From the NCBI GenBank assembly GCA_017440925.1, contig JAFSAP010000053.1, positions 1 to 48,564 of the forward strand: DNA of 48,564 nt. The letters are read 5' to 3'. A program made the position numbers and the translations under genes. This DNA comes from Oscillospiraceae bacterium (lineage in GTDB: Bacteria; Bacillota; Clostridia; Oscillospirales; Oscillospiraceae). Below, piece by piece: positions 31,718-40,152 of this stretch (its first letter is position 1; the number at the start of each line of letters is the position of its first letter). The notes beneath the pieces were generated by a model. The model was not told the DNA's origin, ran no database searches, and saw nothing but the letters and a program-made list of their open reading frames with translations.

Positions 31718-32653
31718 ATGGCATGGCTGGAAATCACCATCGACACCACATCGGAAAAAATCAATACGGTGGTCACCCACCTCACTGCCAGAGGCTTTTC
31801 TGACCTGGTCATTGAGGACCAGGAGGAATTTGAAACCTTCCTGGAGGACAACCGGGCCTACTGGGACTATATCGACGAGAGCCTTCAGGAAAAGCTCCAG
31901 GGGCTTTCCCACATCAAACTGTACCTGGAAGATACCGACGAGGCTTCCCTCCGGCGGCTGGAGGCTGCCGCAGAGGAGCTGGGCCTTTCCATGGCCGTCA
32001 GCACCCTGGCGGAAACCAACTGGGAGGAAAGCTGGAAGGACAACTATCCGCCCCAGGAGATCGGCAGCAAAATCGTGATCCTGCCCTACTGGCTGGCTGG
32101 CCAGGAAGGGGACAGGCTGCCTGTGATCCTGGATCCCGGCCTCACCTTCGGCACCGGCGCCCATCCCACCACCCAGATGGTGGTGGAAACCATGGAAGAC
32201 CTGATCCGGCCCGGCCATCATTGCCTGGACCTGGGCAGCGGCAGCGGCATTTTGTCCCTGTGCGCCCTGCGGCTGGGAGCGGAAAGCGCCGTGGGCATCG
32301 ACATTGACCCCAAGGCAGAGGACATTGCCCGGGAAAATGCCGCCTACAACGGCTTCGGCGCCCCGGAATTCACCGCCCTCACCGGCAACGTCACCGAGGA
32401 TACCGCCCTGATGGAATCTCTTGCCGCCAGGGAATATGACATCGTTCTGGTGAACATCGTTGCAGACGTGATCATCGGCCTTTCCCCGGTGCTGCCCAAT
32501 TTCCTCAGCTCAAAAAGCACCCTCATCTGCTCCGGCATTCTGGACGTCAGACTTGCCGATGTGCTGGCGGCTCTGGCTTCCGCCGGCCTGACGGTGACCG
32601 AAATAAAAGAAAAAGAGGACTGGCGCTGTGTCACCGCCGTCCGCAGATTTTAA
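31718..32653 (+). CDS. prmA: Ribosomal protein L11 methyltransferase
   Basis: 311 residues, full length. An N-terminal L11-binding domain leads to a SAM domain with ILDPGLTFGTGAHPTTQ near 140, DLGSGSGILSLCALRLGA near 173, GIDIDPKAEDIARENAAYNG near 193, and NIVADVI near 245 (family NPPY-like loop). It methylates Lys and the N-terminus of L11. CAGGAGGAATACACT precedes the start. It stands alone. Confidence 0.94.
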   Translation: MAWLEITIDTTSEKINTVVTHLTARGFSDLVIEDQEEFETFLEDNRAYWDYIDESLQEKLQGLSHIKLYLEDTDEASLRRLEAAAEELGLSMAVSTLAETNWEESWKDNYPPQEIGSKIVILPYWLAGQEGDRLPVILDPGLTFGTGAHPTTQMVVETMEDLIRPGHHCLDLGSGSGILSLCALRLGAESAVGIDIDPKAEDIARENAAYNGFGAPEFTALTGNVTEDTALMESLAAREYDIVLVNIVADVIIGLSPVLPNFLSSKSTLICSGILDVRLADVLAALASAGLTVTEIKEKEDWRCVTAVRRF

Positions 32654-32711
32654 TCAACAGACAACAGTATTCACAGAATACGGAATTTTTTGCAGATGCT
32701 GCCGGCATGGC

Positions 32712-32818
32712 AGTAGGGGCGATCAATGGTCGCCCGTGCGGTATATACCTGGCGTCCAACGGAATCCGATGCGAATCCGCTGCCGGTTACTGCCGGGCGG
32801 GCACTGCCCGCCCCTACA
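32712..32818. repeat. GTAGGGG palindrome family, copy 4 (extended)
   Basis: Starts GTAGGGGCGA with a GCGATCAATGGTCGC hairpin and ends CGGGCGGGCACTGCCCGCCCCTAC. An internal arm GGATTCGCATCGG is also present. Confidence 0.65.
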
Positions 32819-32872
32819 TCCACAGTCTGACTGCCGGGAAAATCTGTCATTTCCCCAAATAAGGAGTACCCT

Positions 32873-33985
32873 ATGAGATTATCCTACCGCACCAAGCGCC
32901 GCATCCGCAGTCTGGCCATTGTGGCAGCCATTGCACTGATGCTGTTCATCATCGCCTGGTTCTGCAGCGTTGTATTTCTGGAACGTTATGTGGTTTATAC
33001 CCGTGACGGTGCCATGCTGGACCTGTCCATTTCTGCCAACGAGATCATCGGTGAAAAGGTGACACCCCCCTCCGCCGGAACCAACATCTCCATCTACTAT
33101 AATGAAGGCGACGATGCCATCAATATGTCCGACGAGCTGCAGAAGGTGGACGGCTACTATATTGATATCAATGCCCTGAAAACCGATATTGCCGGCTGCT
33201 GGGATCTGATGGAGCCCCTCAATGCCAACACCCCCATCCTCATCGATCTGAAGGGCGGCTACGGCTCTGCCTACTACAGCTCCACATTGCCCGGCATCAT
33301 CACCTCCTCCGAAGTCAGCGTGGCCTCTGTGGATGAGCTGATCGGCTACATGAATGAGAAGAATTTCTACACCATCGCCCGGATCTCCGCTTTCCGGGAC
33401 TATAACTATGGCCTCAACCATGTGCCTGCCGGCCTGATGCATGTCAACGGCAAGGGCCTGTGGCCCGATGAAGGCCACTGCTACTGGCTGGATCCCACCA
33501 AGGAGCTGACCCTGGAATGGATCGCCAGCATCATTACGGAAATCAAGAATATGGGCTTTGACGAAGTGGTGCTGACGGATTTCTGCTTCCCCAACACGGA
33601 TATGATCCGGTTTGACGGTGACAAGGACGCCGCTCTGGTCAGCGCCGCCGACTGGTTGATCCAGAAATGCGGCACCAGCAAGTTCACTGTTTCCTTCAGC
33701 GTCACCAACCATGAGTTTGCCCTGCCCCAGGGCCGCACCAGAATGTATCTGGAAAAGGTGCCTGCCACCAATGTAGGCGCTGTGGCCAACAAGGTATCCG
33801 AAACCGTTACGGAGGCTCCCATTCGGCTGGTATTCATGGCGGATACCAATGACACCCGCTTCAACAGCTATGGCGTTCTGCGTCCCCTGTCGGCTGCGCC
33901 TGCCATCGAAGCCCAGAAAGCCGCTGCTGCCACCGCTCCCACAGAAGCAACGGAGCCCACCGCCCCCAACGGCCGCTACGGTTAA
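32873..33985 (+). CDS. Membrane-anchored glycosidase-like TIM-barrel protein
   Basis: 370 residues: an N-terminal membrane anchor (residues 13-36), then an extracytoplasmic domain. VDGYYIDINALKTDIAG near 90, TPILIDLKGG near 118, IARISAFRD near 165, GLWPDEGHCYWLDPTKE near 190 and GFDEVVLTDFCFPN near 230 are the order and style of putative glycosidase (DUF4015-like) TIM barrels. An exact family assignment needs a profile search. The last 30 residues are Ala/Thr/Pro-rich. AAGGAGTACCCT precedes the start. Substrate unknown. Confidence 0.6.
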   Translation: MRLSYRTKRRIRSLAIVAAIALMLFIIAWFCSVVFLERYVVYTRDGAMLDLSISANEIIGEKVTPPSAGTNISIYYNEGDDAINMSDELQKVDGYYIDINALKTDIAGCWDLMEPLNANTPILIDLKGGYGSAYYSSTLPGIITSSEVSVASVDELIGYMNEKNFYTIARISAFRDYNYGLNHVPAGLMHVNGKGLWPDEGHCYWLDPTKELTLEWIASIITEIKNMGFDEVVLTDFCFPNTDMIRFDGDKDAALVSAADWLIQKCGTSKFTVSFSVTNHEFALPQGRTRMYLEKVPATNVGAVANKVSETVTEAPIRLVFMADTNDTRFNSYGVLRPLSAAPAIEAQKAAAATAPTEATEPTAPNGRYG

Positions 33986-33994
33986 GCACAACGT

Positions 33995-34026
33995 AAAAAA
34001 ATCCGTTCTGCAGAACGGATTTTTTT
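33995..34026 (+). terminator. Terminator after the glycosidase-like gene
   Basis: AAAAAAATCCGTTC, TGCA, GAACGGATTTTTTT: a strong intrinsic hairpin with T tract, also able to act on the minus strand. Confidence 0.9.
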
Positions 34027-34148
34027 ATACCTATGTTCCACGAAAACCTTTATTCGCAGAAGGGAAGTTCTGGATGCGGGAATCTTATGGGGCAGGCGCA
34101 TCCTTTCTGCAGGAGGTTTGCTACCAGTATCGCACAGGCGGGAACATA

Positions 34149-34269
34149 AAAAAAGAGAGGAAAGAAAAAAATTATTACACATAAAATTGGTTTACATAAA
34201 TTATACTGTAAATTGTTGTTACCGTTTACATAATTCGAGTTATCCACATTGTCCACAGCTTTGTCCACA
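34149..34269. promoter_or_regulatory. AT-rich stretch followed by three tandem DnaA-box-like sites
   Basis: TTATCCACA (34240-34248), TTGTCCACA (34249-34257) and TTGTCCACA (34261-34269) lie head to tail. The first is the consensus DnaA box and the others differ by one base. The 90 bases to the left are very A+T-rich (TTTACATAAATTATACTG and similar). The layout resembles an origin or a DnaA-titrating cluster. No dnaA, dnaN or rpmH is in the window and gene orientation does not switch here. The rest of 34029-34398 holds no gene that I can see. Confidence 0.5.
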
Positions 34270-34317
34270 GGATATGGGTGGAAAACCCCTGTCAGATCAA
34301 GGCGAATTCTGTCTTTA

Positions 34318-34359
34318 TCAAAAAATCTCCACAGGTTTGCACAAACCTGTGGAGATTTC
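34318..34359 (-). terminator. Terminator of the thioesterase gene
   Basis: AAATCTCCACAGGTTT and AAACCTGTGGAGATTT form a perfect stem. On the minus strand it is followed by TTT and GATAAAG. Confidence 0.8.
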
Positions 34360-34398
34360 AAAAGTTAACATAAAACAAATAGTTACAGAAGTTGCAGA

Positions 34399-35130
34399 CT
34401 AGAAAAGGAACCGGGCAGAGAAGATCCGCTCAGCGGTTTCCCCGGAATTTCTGTGGCCGTCCACCTGCAATACTCCTTCCTCCAGGAAGTCCCAGTGAAT
34501 GTCCAGGGTCTGGCCCTCCCGGGCCTCCGAAAGATAGCAGACGGTGAATTCCCTGGGGGTATGCTGCTCATGGAAGAGGCTGGGCAGCAGGTCATCGATC
34601 CAGTCCATGTATTTGGTGTTGTTCATATGGCCGTTGCGGTCCAGGTCGGTAAAGCAGACCTGGCGGCTGCGGTGGTTTTGCAGGGGCTTTGCCACCAGAC
34701 CGCCGGGGGTGTCCAGTTCGGTGCCCCGCAGGGTGCCAATGACACTGATGCCGCTCTTGCCCGGCAGGATCATGCTCCGCTTGTCCAGGTCCATCAGCAC
34801 CCACAGGCTGACGGAGCGGAAGCATTCCTTACCCGCAGCATCGTAGGCCACAACGCTTCTGGGATAGGCAACCCGGGTGGTGGGCATGGGCCATGTTTCA
34901 ATACGGATGGTCTCGCCCCGGACAGGCAGCCGGGTGATCTGCACCCGGTGCCGGGTCACTGCCCAGAACATCCGTTTTGCGGCCAGGGTGTCATAATCCA
35001 CGGACAGGGAAACGCAGTGCCGTCCGGCCACTTCCTGGGCCAGAAACAGGATCATGCTGGTCTTCATCCGGCCATAGCAGTCCACGGCAATGTCTGTGAC
35101 TTCATAATCTTGGGTATATAAGGGTTCCAT
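34399..35130 (-). CDS. Acyl-ACP thioesterase
   Basis: 243 residues from ATG 35130; GAGG lies at good spacing, and a TTG 12 bases upstream is less likely. Two hot-dog halves are visible: DCYGRMKTSMILFLAQEVAGRH near 17 and FTDLDRNGHMNNTKYMDWI near 150, with RIETWP near 78. This is the PF01643-type fold that frees fatty acids from acyl carrier protein. In Firmicutes it may supply free fatty acids to membrane lipid synthesis. It is the only fatty-acid gene here. Confidence 0.88.
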   Translation of the reverse strand: MEPLYTQDYEVTDIAVDCYGRMKTSMILFLAQEVAGRHCVSLSVDYDTLAAKRMFWAVTRHRVQITRLPVRGETIRIETWPMPTTRVAYPRSVVAYDAAGKECFRSVSLWVLMDLDKRSMILPGKSGISVIGTLRGTELDTPGGLVAKPLQNHRSRQVCFTDLDRNGHMNNTKYMDWIDDLLPSLFHEQHTPREFTVCYLSEAREGQTLDIHWDFLEEGVLQVDGHRNSGETAERIFSARFLF

Positions 35131-35155
35131 AATATTCCTCAATCTTTGATTTTCA

Positions 35156-35219
35156 CAGAGTGGAGATTGAAGAGTGAAGAGTGGAGTTTCAATAACTCTC
35201 CACTCTCAACTCTCCACTT
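35156..35219. repeat. Palindrome built from 7-bp units (copy 2 of 3)
   Basis: Left arm GAGTGGAGATTGAAGAGTGA with AGAGTGGAG following; right arm AACTCTCCACTCTCAACTCT followed by CCACTTTG. Units GAGTGGA / TCCACTC repeat with a period near 7. A short central TTTCAATA loop. Confidence 0.7.
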
Positions 35220-35223
35220 TGAA

Positions 35224-36516
35224 TTATCCTTTATTTTCGGTAAGAATCAGCTCCACGCTGGCCTGCTGGCCGCCCCGGTAGATGGTGGCAACCACCGCAT
35301 CTCCCACTGCATGGCTGTAAAGAACTGCATTCAGATCATCCATGGTGATGATCCGGGCATTGTCAACGGCCAGCAGAATGTCGCCGGGTTCAATACCAAC
35401 ATTTGCAGCATGACTGCCATTCTCCACGGCGGTGATATACAGTCCTGCCGGCAGCCGGTAATAATGCTGGTAGAAAGTGGAAAGGGTCTCGCCGGTGATC
35501 CCCAGGGTAGGCCGTCCGGAGACATAGCCCTGGTCGATGAGCTGATCCACCACATCCTTGACAGTGGCGCTGGGAATGGCAAAGCCCAGGCCCTCCACAC
35601 CGGCACTGTCGGTAAAAGCGCCGATCTTCATGGTGTTGATACCGATGACCTGGCCGTAGCTGTTGATCAGCGGGCCGCCGGAATTGCCGGAATTCAGGGC
35701 GGCGTTGGTCTGGATCAGGCTCATAGTACGGCCGTCGATGGCCACATCCCGGTTGATGGCGGAGATGATGCCGTCAGTGAAGCTGCCCCGGAATTCCACG
35801 CCCAGGGGATCACCGATGGCAGTGACGGTGTCGCCCACCCGCAGCTGTGCGGAATCGCCGAATTCGGCGGGGACCAGATCCTCCGCCTCAATGAACAGCA
35901 CTGCCAGGTCGGAAATTTCGTCTGCACCGATAAGGCTGGCCTGGAAGATCCGTTCATCCGTCAGCTGAATGGAAACAGACTGGGCATCCTCCACCACATG
36001 GGCATTGGTGACGATATAGCCCTTTTCCGACAGCACCACGCCGGTGCCGGTGCTGTTGCCGTTGCGGCCCTGGCTGGTGATGGAAACCACCGAGGGGATA
36101 TTCTTCTGGTAGATCTCCTGCAGGGGGATGCCCTGTTCTTCCGGAACATTGGCAGGAGAGGTGGGAGATTCCTGAATGCACAGGGAAATATCCTCTTCAT
36201 CGCAGGGAAGGGTGGTCTGTGCGGTGGGCTCCGTTTCCTGGGACTGAAGCAGGGGCTCCGTCTCCGGCGCTGTTTCCTCCGGGGTGAAGCGAATGGAGGT
36301 GCTGACCTCCTCCTTTACCTGCAGCTGGTTGAACAGCTTCACATTCAGAATGCCCAGCACCGTAATGATACCGCACAGGAAGATGATCAGAATCAGCATC
36401 AGCGCCATGATGCCGCCCTTGTCCTTGGGGGGCTCTGTGGAGCCGGTCTGCCAGGAATCCGTATCCCAGGGTTCCTCCTCCCGGGAAAATCTTGGATTGT
36501 AATTTTTTTCGCGCAT
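35224..36516 (-). CDS. HtrA/DegP-type membrane-anchored serine protease with PDZ domain
   Basis: 430 residues from ATG 36516, after GCGAGG. A short cytosolic start with PRFSREEEPWDTD precedes a membrane helix (about 36-58). A Glu/Thr/Pro-rich linker leads to the trypsin-like domain. The triad is His in TNAHVV near 171, Asp in SDLAVLF near 202 and Ser in GNSGGPL near 277. A PDZ domain (GLYITAVENGSHAANVGIEPGDILLAVDN) follows near 360-400. It acts on misfolded surface proteins. It is upstream of an HtrA-like stress context: a two-component system lies next on the same strand. Confidence 0.9.
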   Translation of the reverse strand: MREKNYNPRFSREEEPWDTDSWQTGSTEPPKDKGGIMALMLILIIFLCGIITVLGILNVKLFNQLQVKEEVSTSIRFTPEETAPETEPLLQSQETEPTAQTTLPCDEEDISLCIQESPTSPANVPEEQGIPLQEIYQKNIPSVVSITSQGRNGNSTGTGVVLSEKGYIVTNAHVVEDAQSVSIQLTDERIFQASLIGADEISDLAVLFIEAEDLVPAEFGDSAQLRVGDTVTAIGDPLGVEFRGSFTDGIISAINRDVAIDGRTMSLIQTNAALNSGNSGGPLINSYGQVIGINTMKIGAFTDSAGVEGLGFAIPSATVKDVVDQLIDQGYVSGRPTLGITGETLSTFYQHYYRLPAGLYITAVENGSHAANVGIEPGDILLAVDNARIITMDDLNAVLYSHAVGDAVVATIYRGGQQASVELILTENKG

Positions 36517-36535
36517 ACGCAAAACCTCGCGTTGT

Positions 36536-36650
36536 CAGAGTGGAGTGTGAAGAGTGGAGAGTGAAGAGAATATATCCGGCTTACGGATGATTTTTTATCA
36601 TCGGCGGAGCCGACACAACAACTCCACTCTTAACTCTCAACTCTTAACTC
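36536..36650. repeat. Palindrome built from 7-bp units (copy 3 of 3)
   Basis: Left arm GAGTGGAGTGTGAAGAGTGG and AGAGTGAAGAG; right arm ACTCCACTCTTAACTCTC followed by AACTCTTAACTCTCAG. The centre holds CCGGCTTACGG and a separate TCGGCGGAGCCGA hairpin. It ends at the stop codon of the histidine kinase. Confidence 0.7.
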
Positions 36651-38072
36651 TCAGTTAACTAATGGCATGGTGAAGGTGAATTCCGTCTTTCCCTCCCGGC
36701 TGGTAACGGAGATATTTTCTCCGTGGCTGCATACGATGGTCTTGACGATGTACAGGCCCAGACCCCAGCCGTCCCGGTTTTGGGAGCGGGATTTATCCAG
36801 CTTATGGAACCGGTCGAAAACCAGAGGCAGTTCCTCCGGCGGGATGGTATCGCCCTCGTTGGAGACGGAGATATAGGCTTTGTTGCCGCCCTCCCGGATC
36901 CGGATCCCCAGCTTTTTGCCCTCGGGACAGAACTTTACCGCATTGTCCAGCAGGTTGTAGATCACCTGGGTGATATAGTCCCGGCCGGCGATGGTGTATA
37001 CCGGGTGCTCCGGCATGTCCACATCCACATCCAGATGCTTGTCGTTGATCTTTTTTTCAAAGGTGATGAGCACCTGGCCCACAGCTTCTTCCAGATCGAA
37101 GTGCATTTTCTTTTCTTCGGGAATGTCCTGGTTCTGGAGCTGGGAGATATCCAGCATACTGCGCACCAGGCGGCTGAGCCGCTTTGTCTCATCGGAGACG
37201 ATCTGCAGGTAATGATCCCGCCGTGTCTCCGGGATGGTGCCGTCCAGAATGCCGTCGATGTAGCCGGAAATGGTGGTCATGGGGGTTTTCAGCTCATGGG
37301 AGACGTTGGCAACGAACTCCTGGCGCTGGTATTCGCTTTTCTGCAGGGAGGATGCCATGTTGTTGAAGGCCAGAGCCAGCTCCTGCATTTCTTCGCTGGT
37401 GGTTTCATCCACCCGGGCCCGGGCATCCAGGTTGCCGTGGCCAAAGGCATTGGCAACCTTGGCCATATCCCGCAGGGGACGGCTTTCCCGCCGGGTGAAG
37501 AAGCTGGCCACCAGAATGGCAATGAGAATGACAAAGACACTGGTGGTCAGAAACAGGTTGGAGATCCGGTTCAGGGTCTGGGTAGTGCCGGTGATGGGGG
37601 TGGAAACAATGACGATGCCGCCGCCGGAATTGCTGCTGACGATGGGGGTGCAGACCACATACCGGGAATCATTGTAAAGTCCCTTGATGATGCCGGTGGC
37701 CGTGTCGCCCCCTTTTTCAATGACCCGGGCCATGTATGCTTCATCGATCCGCCAGCCCAGATGCTCGCAGACCATGGGACTGCAGGAGCAGATGACGATC
37801 TCTCCCCTGGGATCACAGATCACCGCATCAAAACTGGAGACCTGGGTGGCAACGTCCAGATTCAGCAGAAATTCCCGGCTGCCGGCACTGCCGTCCACCA
37901 GATAGGCTGCCGCCAAATCCGCAATGATCTGGGAATCCTGCTTCAGAGCTTCAACGGCGTTGTCCGTCAGATATTCCTTTATCAGCATCTGAAAGGAAGT
38001 ACCCAGGGTGATCAATGACAGCAGCAATATGGTGGCAACCGTGGAAAAACTGCGGCCAAAGGAACTTTTCAT
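36651..38072 (-). CDS. Sensor histidine kinase (HAMP, HisKA, HATPase)
   Basis: 473 residues. Membrane helix about 10-30, an extracytoplasmic sensor region (32-168), helix 172-192, HAMP near 193-245, HisKA with VSHELKTP (phospho-His H259) and an ATPase region with NLLDNAVKF near 378, ISVSNEGDTIPPEELPLVFDRF near 410 and GWGLGLYIVKT near 440. It lies 2 bases after the response regulator gene and is transcribed with it. The signal is unknown; the sensor region has several cysteines (ICSCSPMVC). Confidence 0.92.
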   Translation of the reverse strand: MKSSFGRSFSTVATILLLSLITLGTSFQMLIKEYLTDNAVEALKQDSQIIADLAAAYLVDGSAGSREFLLNLDVATQVSSFDAVICDPRGEIVICSCSPMVCEHLGWRIDEAYMARVIEKGGDTATGIIKGLYNDSRYVVCTPIVSSNSGGGIVIVSTPITGTTQTLNRISNLFLTTSVFVILIAILVASFFTRRESRPLRDMAKVANAFGHGNLDARARVDETTSEEMQELALAFNNMASSLQKSEYQRQEFVANVSHELKTPMTTISGYIDGILDGTIPETRRDHYLQIVSDETKRLSRLVRSMLDISQLQNQDIPEEKKMHFDLEEAVGQVLITFEKKINDKHLDVDVDMPEHPVYTIAGRDYITQVIYNLLDNAVKFCPEGKKLGIRIREGGNKAYISVSNEGDTIPPEELPLVFDRFHKLDKSRSQNRDGWGLGLYIVKTIVCSHGENISVTSREGKTEFTFTMPLVN

Positions 38073-38074
38073 CC

Positions 38075-38761
38075 TTAGATTACCTCAAACTTATAGCCCA
38101 CGCCCCAGACAGTCTTCAGGCTCCAGCCTTCGCTGACACCCTCCAGCTTTTCACGCAGGCGCTTCACATGGACGTCCACGGTACGGCTGTCACCGAAGTA
38201 GTCAAAGCCCCATACCTCGTCCAGCAGCTGGTTGCGGGTGTAGACCCGGTTGGGAGAGGAAGCCAGGTAATACAGCAGCTCCATCTCTTTGGGGGGCGTG
38301 TCCACCTTTTTGCCGTCCACGGACAGCTCAAAAGCGTCCATATCAATGACCAGCTTGTCGAAAACCAGCCGTCTGGCCTTCTTCTCGGCGGCAACGCCGG
38401 AGGTACGGCGCAGCACAGCTTCGATCCGGGCCAGCACTTCCTTCATTTCAAAGGGCTTGGTGATATAGTCGTCCGCGCCGGTTTTCAGGCCAGTGACTTT
38501 GTCATCGGTCTCGCCCTTGGCGGTGAGCATGATGATGGGGGTCTGGGATTCGGCCCGGATGGCCTTGCAGACGGCCCAGCCGTCCATGACAGGCATCATC
38601 ACATCCAGCAGCACCAGGTCGGGCTTGATGGCCCGGTATTTGGCAAGACCCTGGCCGCCGTCATTGGCAACCGTCACGGCGTAGCCTTCCTTTTCCAGAT
38701 ACATCTGCAGCAGTTCCGCAATATTGCGGTCATCTTCCACGATCAGAACAGATACAGCCAT
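38075..38761 (-). CDS. OmpR/PhoB-family response regulator
   Basis: 228 residues. Receiver with acidic pocket ED10-D11, phospho-acceptor D53 in LVLLDVMMPVMDG, Thr in IIMLTAKG and Lys in YITKPF. C-terminal winged helix (about 128-228) with LLYYLASSPNRVYTRNQLLDEVWGF and SRTVDVHVKRLREKL. The kinase gene follows at once. The upstream region has direct repeats 22 bp apart, suggesting self-control. Confidence 0.94.
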   Translation of the reverse strand: MAVSVLIVEDDRNIAELLQMYLEKEGYAVTVANDGGQGLAKYRAIKPDLVLLDVMMPVMDGWAVCKAIRAESQTPIIMLTAKGETDDKVTGLKTGADDYITKPFEMKEVLARIEAVLRRTSGVAAEKKARRLVFDKLVIDMDAFELSVDGKKVDTPPKEMELLYYLASSPNRVYTRNQLLDEVWGFDYFGDSRTVDVHVKRLREKLEGVSEGWSLKTVWGVGYKFEVI

Positions 38762-38801
38762 AGCAAATCCTCCTAAATTCTATTTCTTTTCATTTTTCCT
38801 T

Positions 38802-38862
38802 ATTATACCGCAAAATCCCAAACTAGCGTGAACAATTTGTAAAGACTACGGCCCCAATTTGT
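38802..38862 (-). promoter_or_regulatory. Two-component promoter with paired CAATTTGT repeats
   Basis: Minus-strand -10 TATAAT (38802-38807) has no good -35. ACAAATTG occurs at 38833-38840 and 38855-38862, in the same direction and 22 bases apart, two times the 11-bp step typical of OmpR/PhoB boxes. This suits activation by the encoded regulator. Confidence 0.5.
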
Positions 38863-38878
38863 GAACAAGTAAGTTTCT

Positions 38879-38902
38879 CTTGCAAATGGGAGCATTTGCA
38901 AG
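38879..38902. repeat. Perfect 10-bp palindrome upstream of the two-component genes
   Basis: Arms CTTGCAAATG and CATTTGCAAG flank a GGAG spacer. It lies in the divergent gap with uppP and could be a regulator site or hairpin. Confidence 0.55.
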
Positions 38903-38927
38903 TATGATAATAGGAGAAATGATATGT

Positions 38928-39246
38928 GTTACTTTCTTGTGCCAGACAAGAAAGTAACCAAAGAAGCTGGCACAGGGGAGGCGCTTCGTACAAATGCGCC
39001 CTCCCCTGTGAACCCCTCCCGCCGCAACGCCAGAACATTGTGCAGACTTGTAACGCAGCAAATTTCAAGCAGAAAATCGGGACATTTTCTGCTTGAACAG
39101 GATCTAGGTTAAGTTGCTCCAGCGCTACCGGCGGTGCGGGCCGGGGATTTCTGAAAGGGGCGGCTTTGGCGCGCGGGAGCGCGACAACACAGCGCCCTTT
39201 CAGTCGGCTTCTTTTCGTACTTTTCTTGCCGAAACAAGAAAAGTAC
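38928..39246. repeat. Large structured dispersed element, copy D
   Basis: 319 bp. Ends GTTACTTTCTTGT / ACAAGAAAGTAAC and GTACTTTTCTTG / CAAGAAAAGTAC. Inner hairpins CACAGGGGAGGCGC / GCGCCCTCCCCTGTG and TGAAAGGG / CCCTTTCA, stem CCGCCGCAACGCC / GGCGGTGCGG, central CAAGCAGAAAAT / ATTTTCTGCTTG and ACAGGATCTAGG. The TGAAAGGG / CCCTTTCA stem replaces CCAAAGGG / CCCTTTGG of copies A and B. Confidence 0.8.
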
Positions 39247-39274
39247 AAGAAAAAGGTATGGTAAGGAGTATGTT

Positions 39275-40105
39275 ATGATTGAATTATTAAAAGCCGTTCT
39301 GTTCGGCATTGTAGAAGGCGTGACGGAATGGCTTCCCATTTCCTCCACCGGACACCTGATTCTGCTCAATGAATTCATCACTTTGAATGTCTCTGAGGAA
39401 TTCGGCAGCATGTTCGATGTGGTGATCCAGCTGGGTGCCATCTTAGCCGTCATCGTGCTGTTTTTCCATAAGCTGAATCCCTTTGCTCCCAGCAAGACCG
39501 CTGCCGAAAAGAAGCAGACCTGGAGCCTCTGGTTCAAGGTGGTGGCAGCCATCATTCCTTCCGGCATCGTGGGTGTTCTCTTTGACGACTGGATGGATGC
39601 CCACCTGCACAACGGCATCGTGGTTTCCATCGCCCTGATCGTCTACGGCATTGCCTTCCTTCTGGTGGAGCGGCGGAACCAGGGCAAGCATCTGCGCAGA
39701 ATCGACGATGTCCATGATATTAGCTATCAGACGGCGCTGATGATCGGCCTTTTCCAGTGCCTCAGCCTGGTGCCCGGCACTTCCCGCTCCGGCTCCACCA
39801 TCTTAGGTGCCATTCTCATTGGTGTGGGCCGCAGCGCCGGCGCGGAGTTCTCCTTCTTCATGGCGATCCCCACCATGCTGGGCGCTTCCGCCATCAAGGC
39901 CCTCAAGTTCCTGCTCTCCGGGGTGGAGGCCACCGGCACCGAGATCGGTGTGCTGATCGTGGGCTGCATCGTGTCCTTCCTGGTGTCCCTGGCGGTCATC
40001 AAGGGTCTGATGGAATACGTCCGCCGTCATTCCTTCTCCGCCTTCGGCGTGTACCGCATCATCCTTGGCGCGGTGGTGCTGGCCTATTTCGCAATTCTGG
40101 CGTAA
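39275..40105 (+). CDS. uppP: Undecaprenyl-diphosphate phosphatase
   Basis: 276 residues, polytopic (about eight helices). EGVTEWLPISSTGHLIL near 15-31 and VPGTSRSGSTILGAI near 166-180 are the two signature loops that hold the active site. It recycles the lipid carrier for peptidoglycan and gives bacitracin resistance when abundant. GTAAGGAGTATGTT precedes the start. It begins 28 bases after element copy D. Confidence 0.95.
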   Translation: MIELLKAVLFGIVEGVTEWLPISSTGHLILLNEFITLNVSEEFGSMFDVVIQLGAILAVIVLFFHKLNPFAPSKTAAEKKQTWSLWFKVVAAIIPSGIVGVLFDDWMDAHLHNGIVVSIALIVYGIAFLLVERRNQGKHLRRIDDVHDISYQTALMIGLFQCLSLVPGTSRSGSTILGAILIGVGRSAGAEFSFFMAIPTMLGASAIKALKFLLSGVEATGTEIGVLIVGCIVSFLVSLAVIKGLMEYVRRHSFSAFGVYRIILGAVVLAYFAILA

Positions 40106-40152
40106 TAAATCATTTCTGTTGAAAAATAAATAGAAAAGGAAGCGGTAATCCC

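Noticed and set aside
34149-34398. Chromosome origin (oriC)
   Set aside because: DnaA boxes are present but dnaA/dnaN/rpmH and a change of gene orientation are missing, so the boxes are reported without the origin call.
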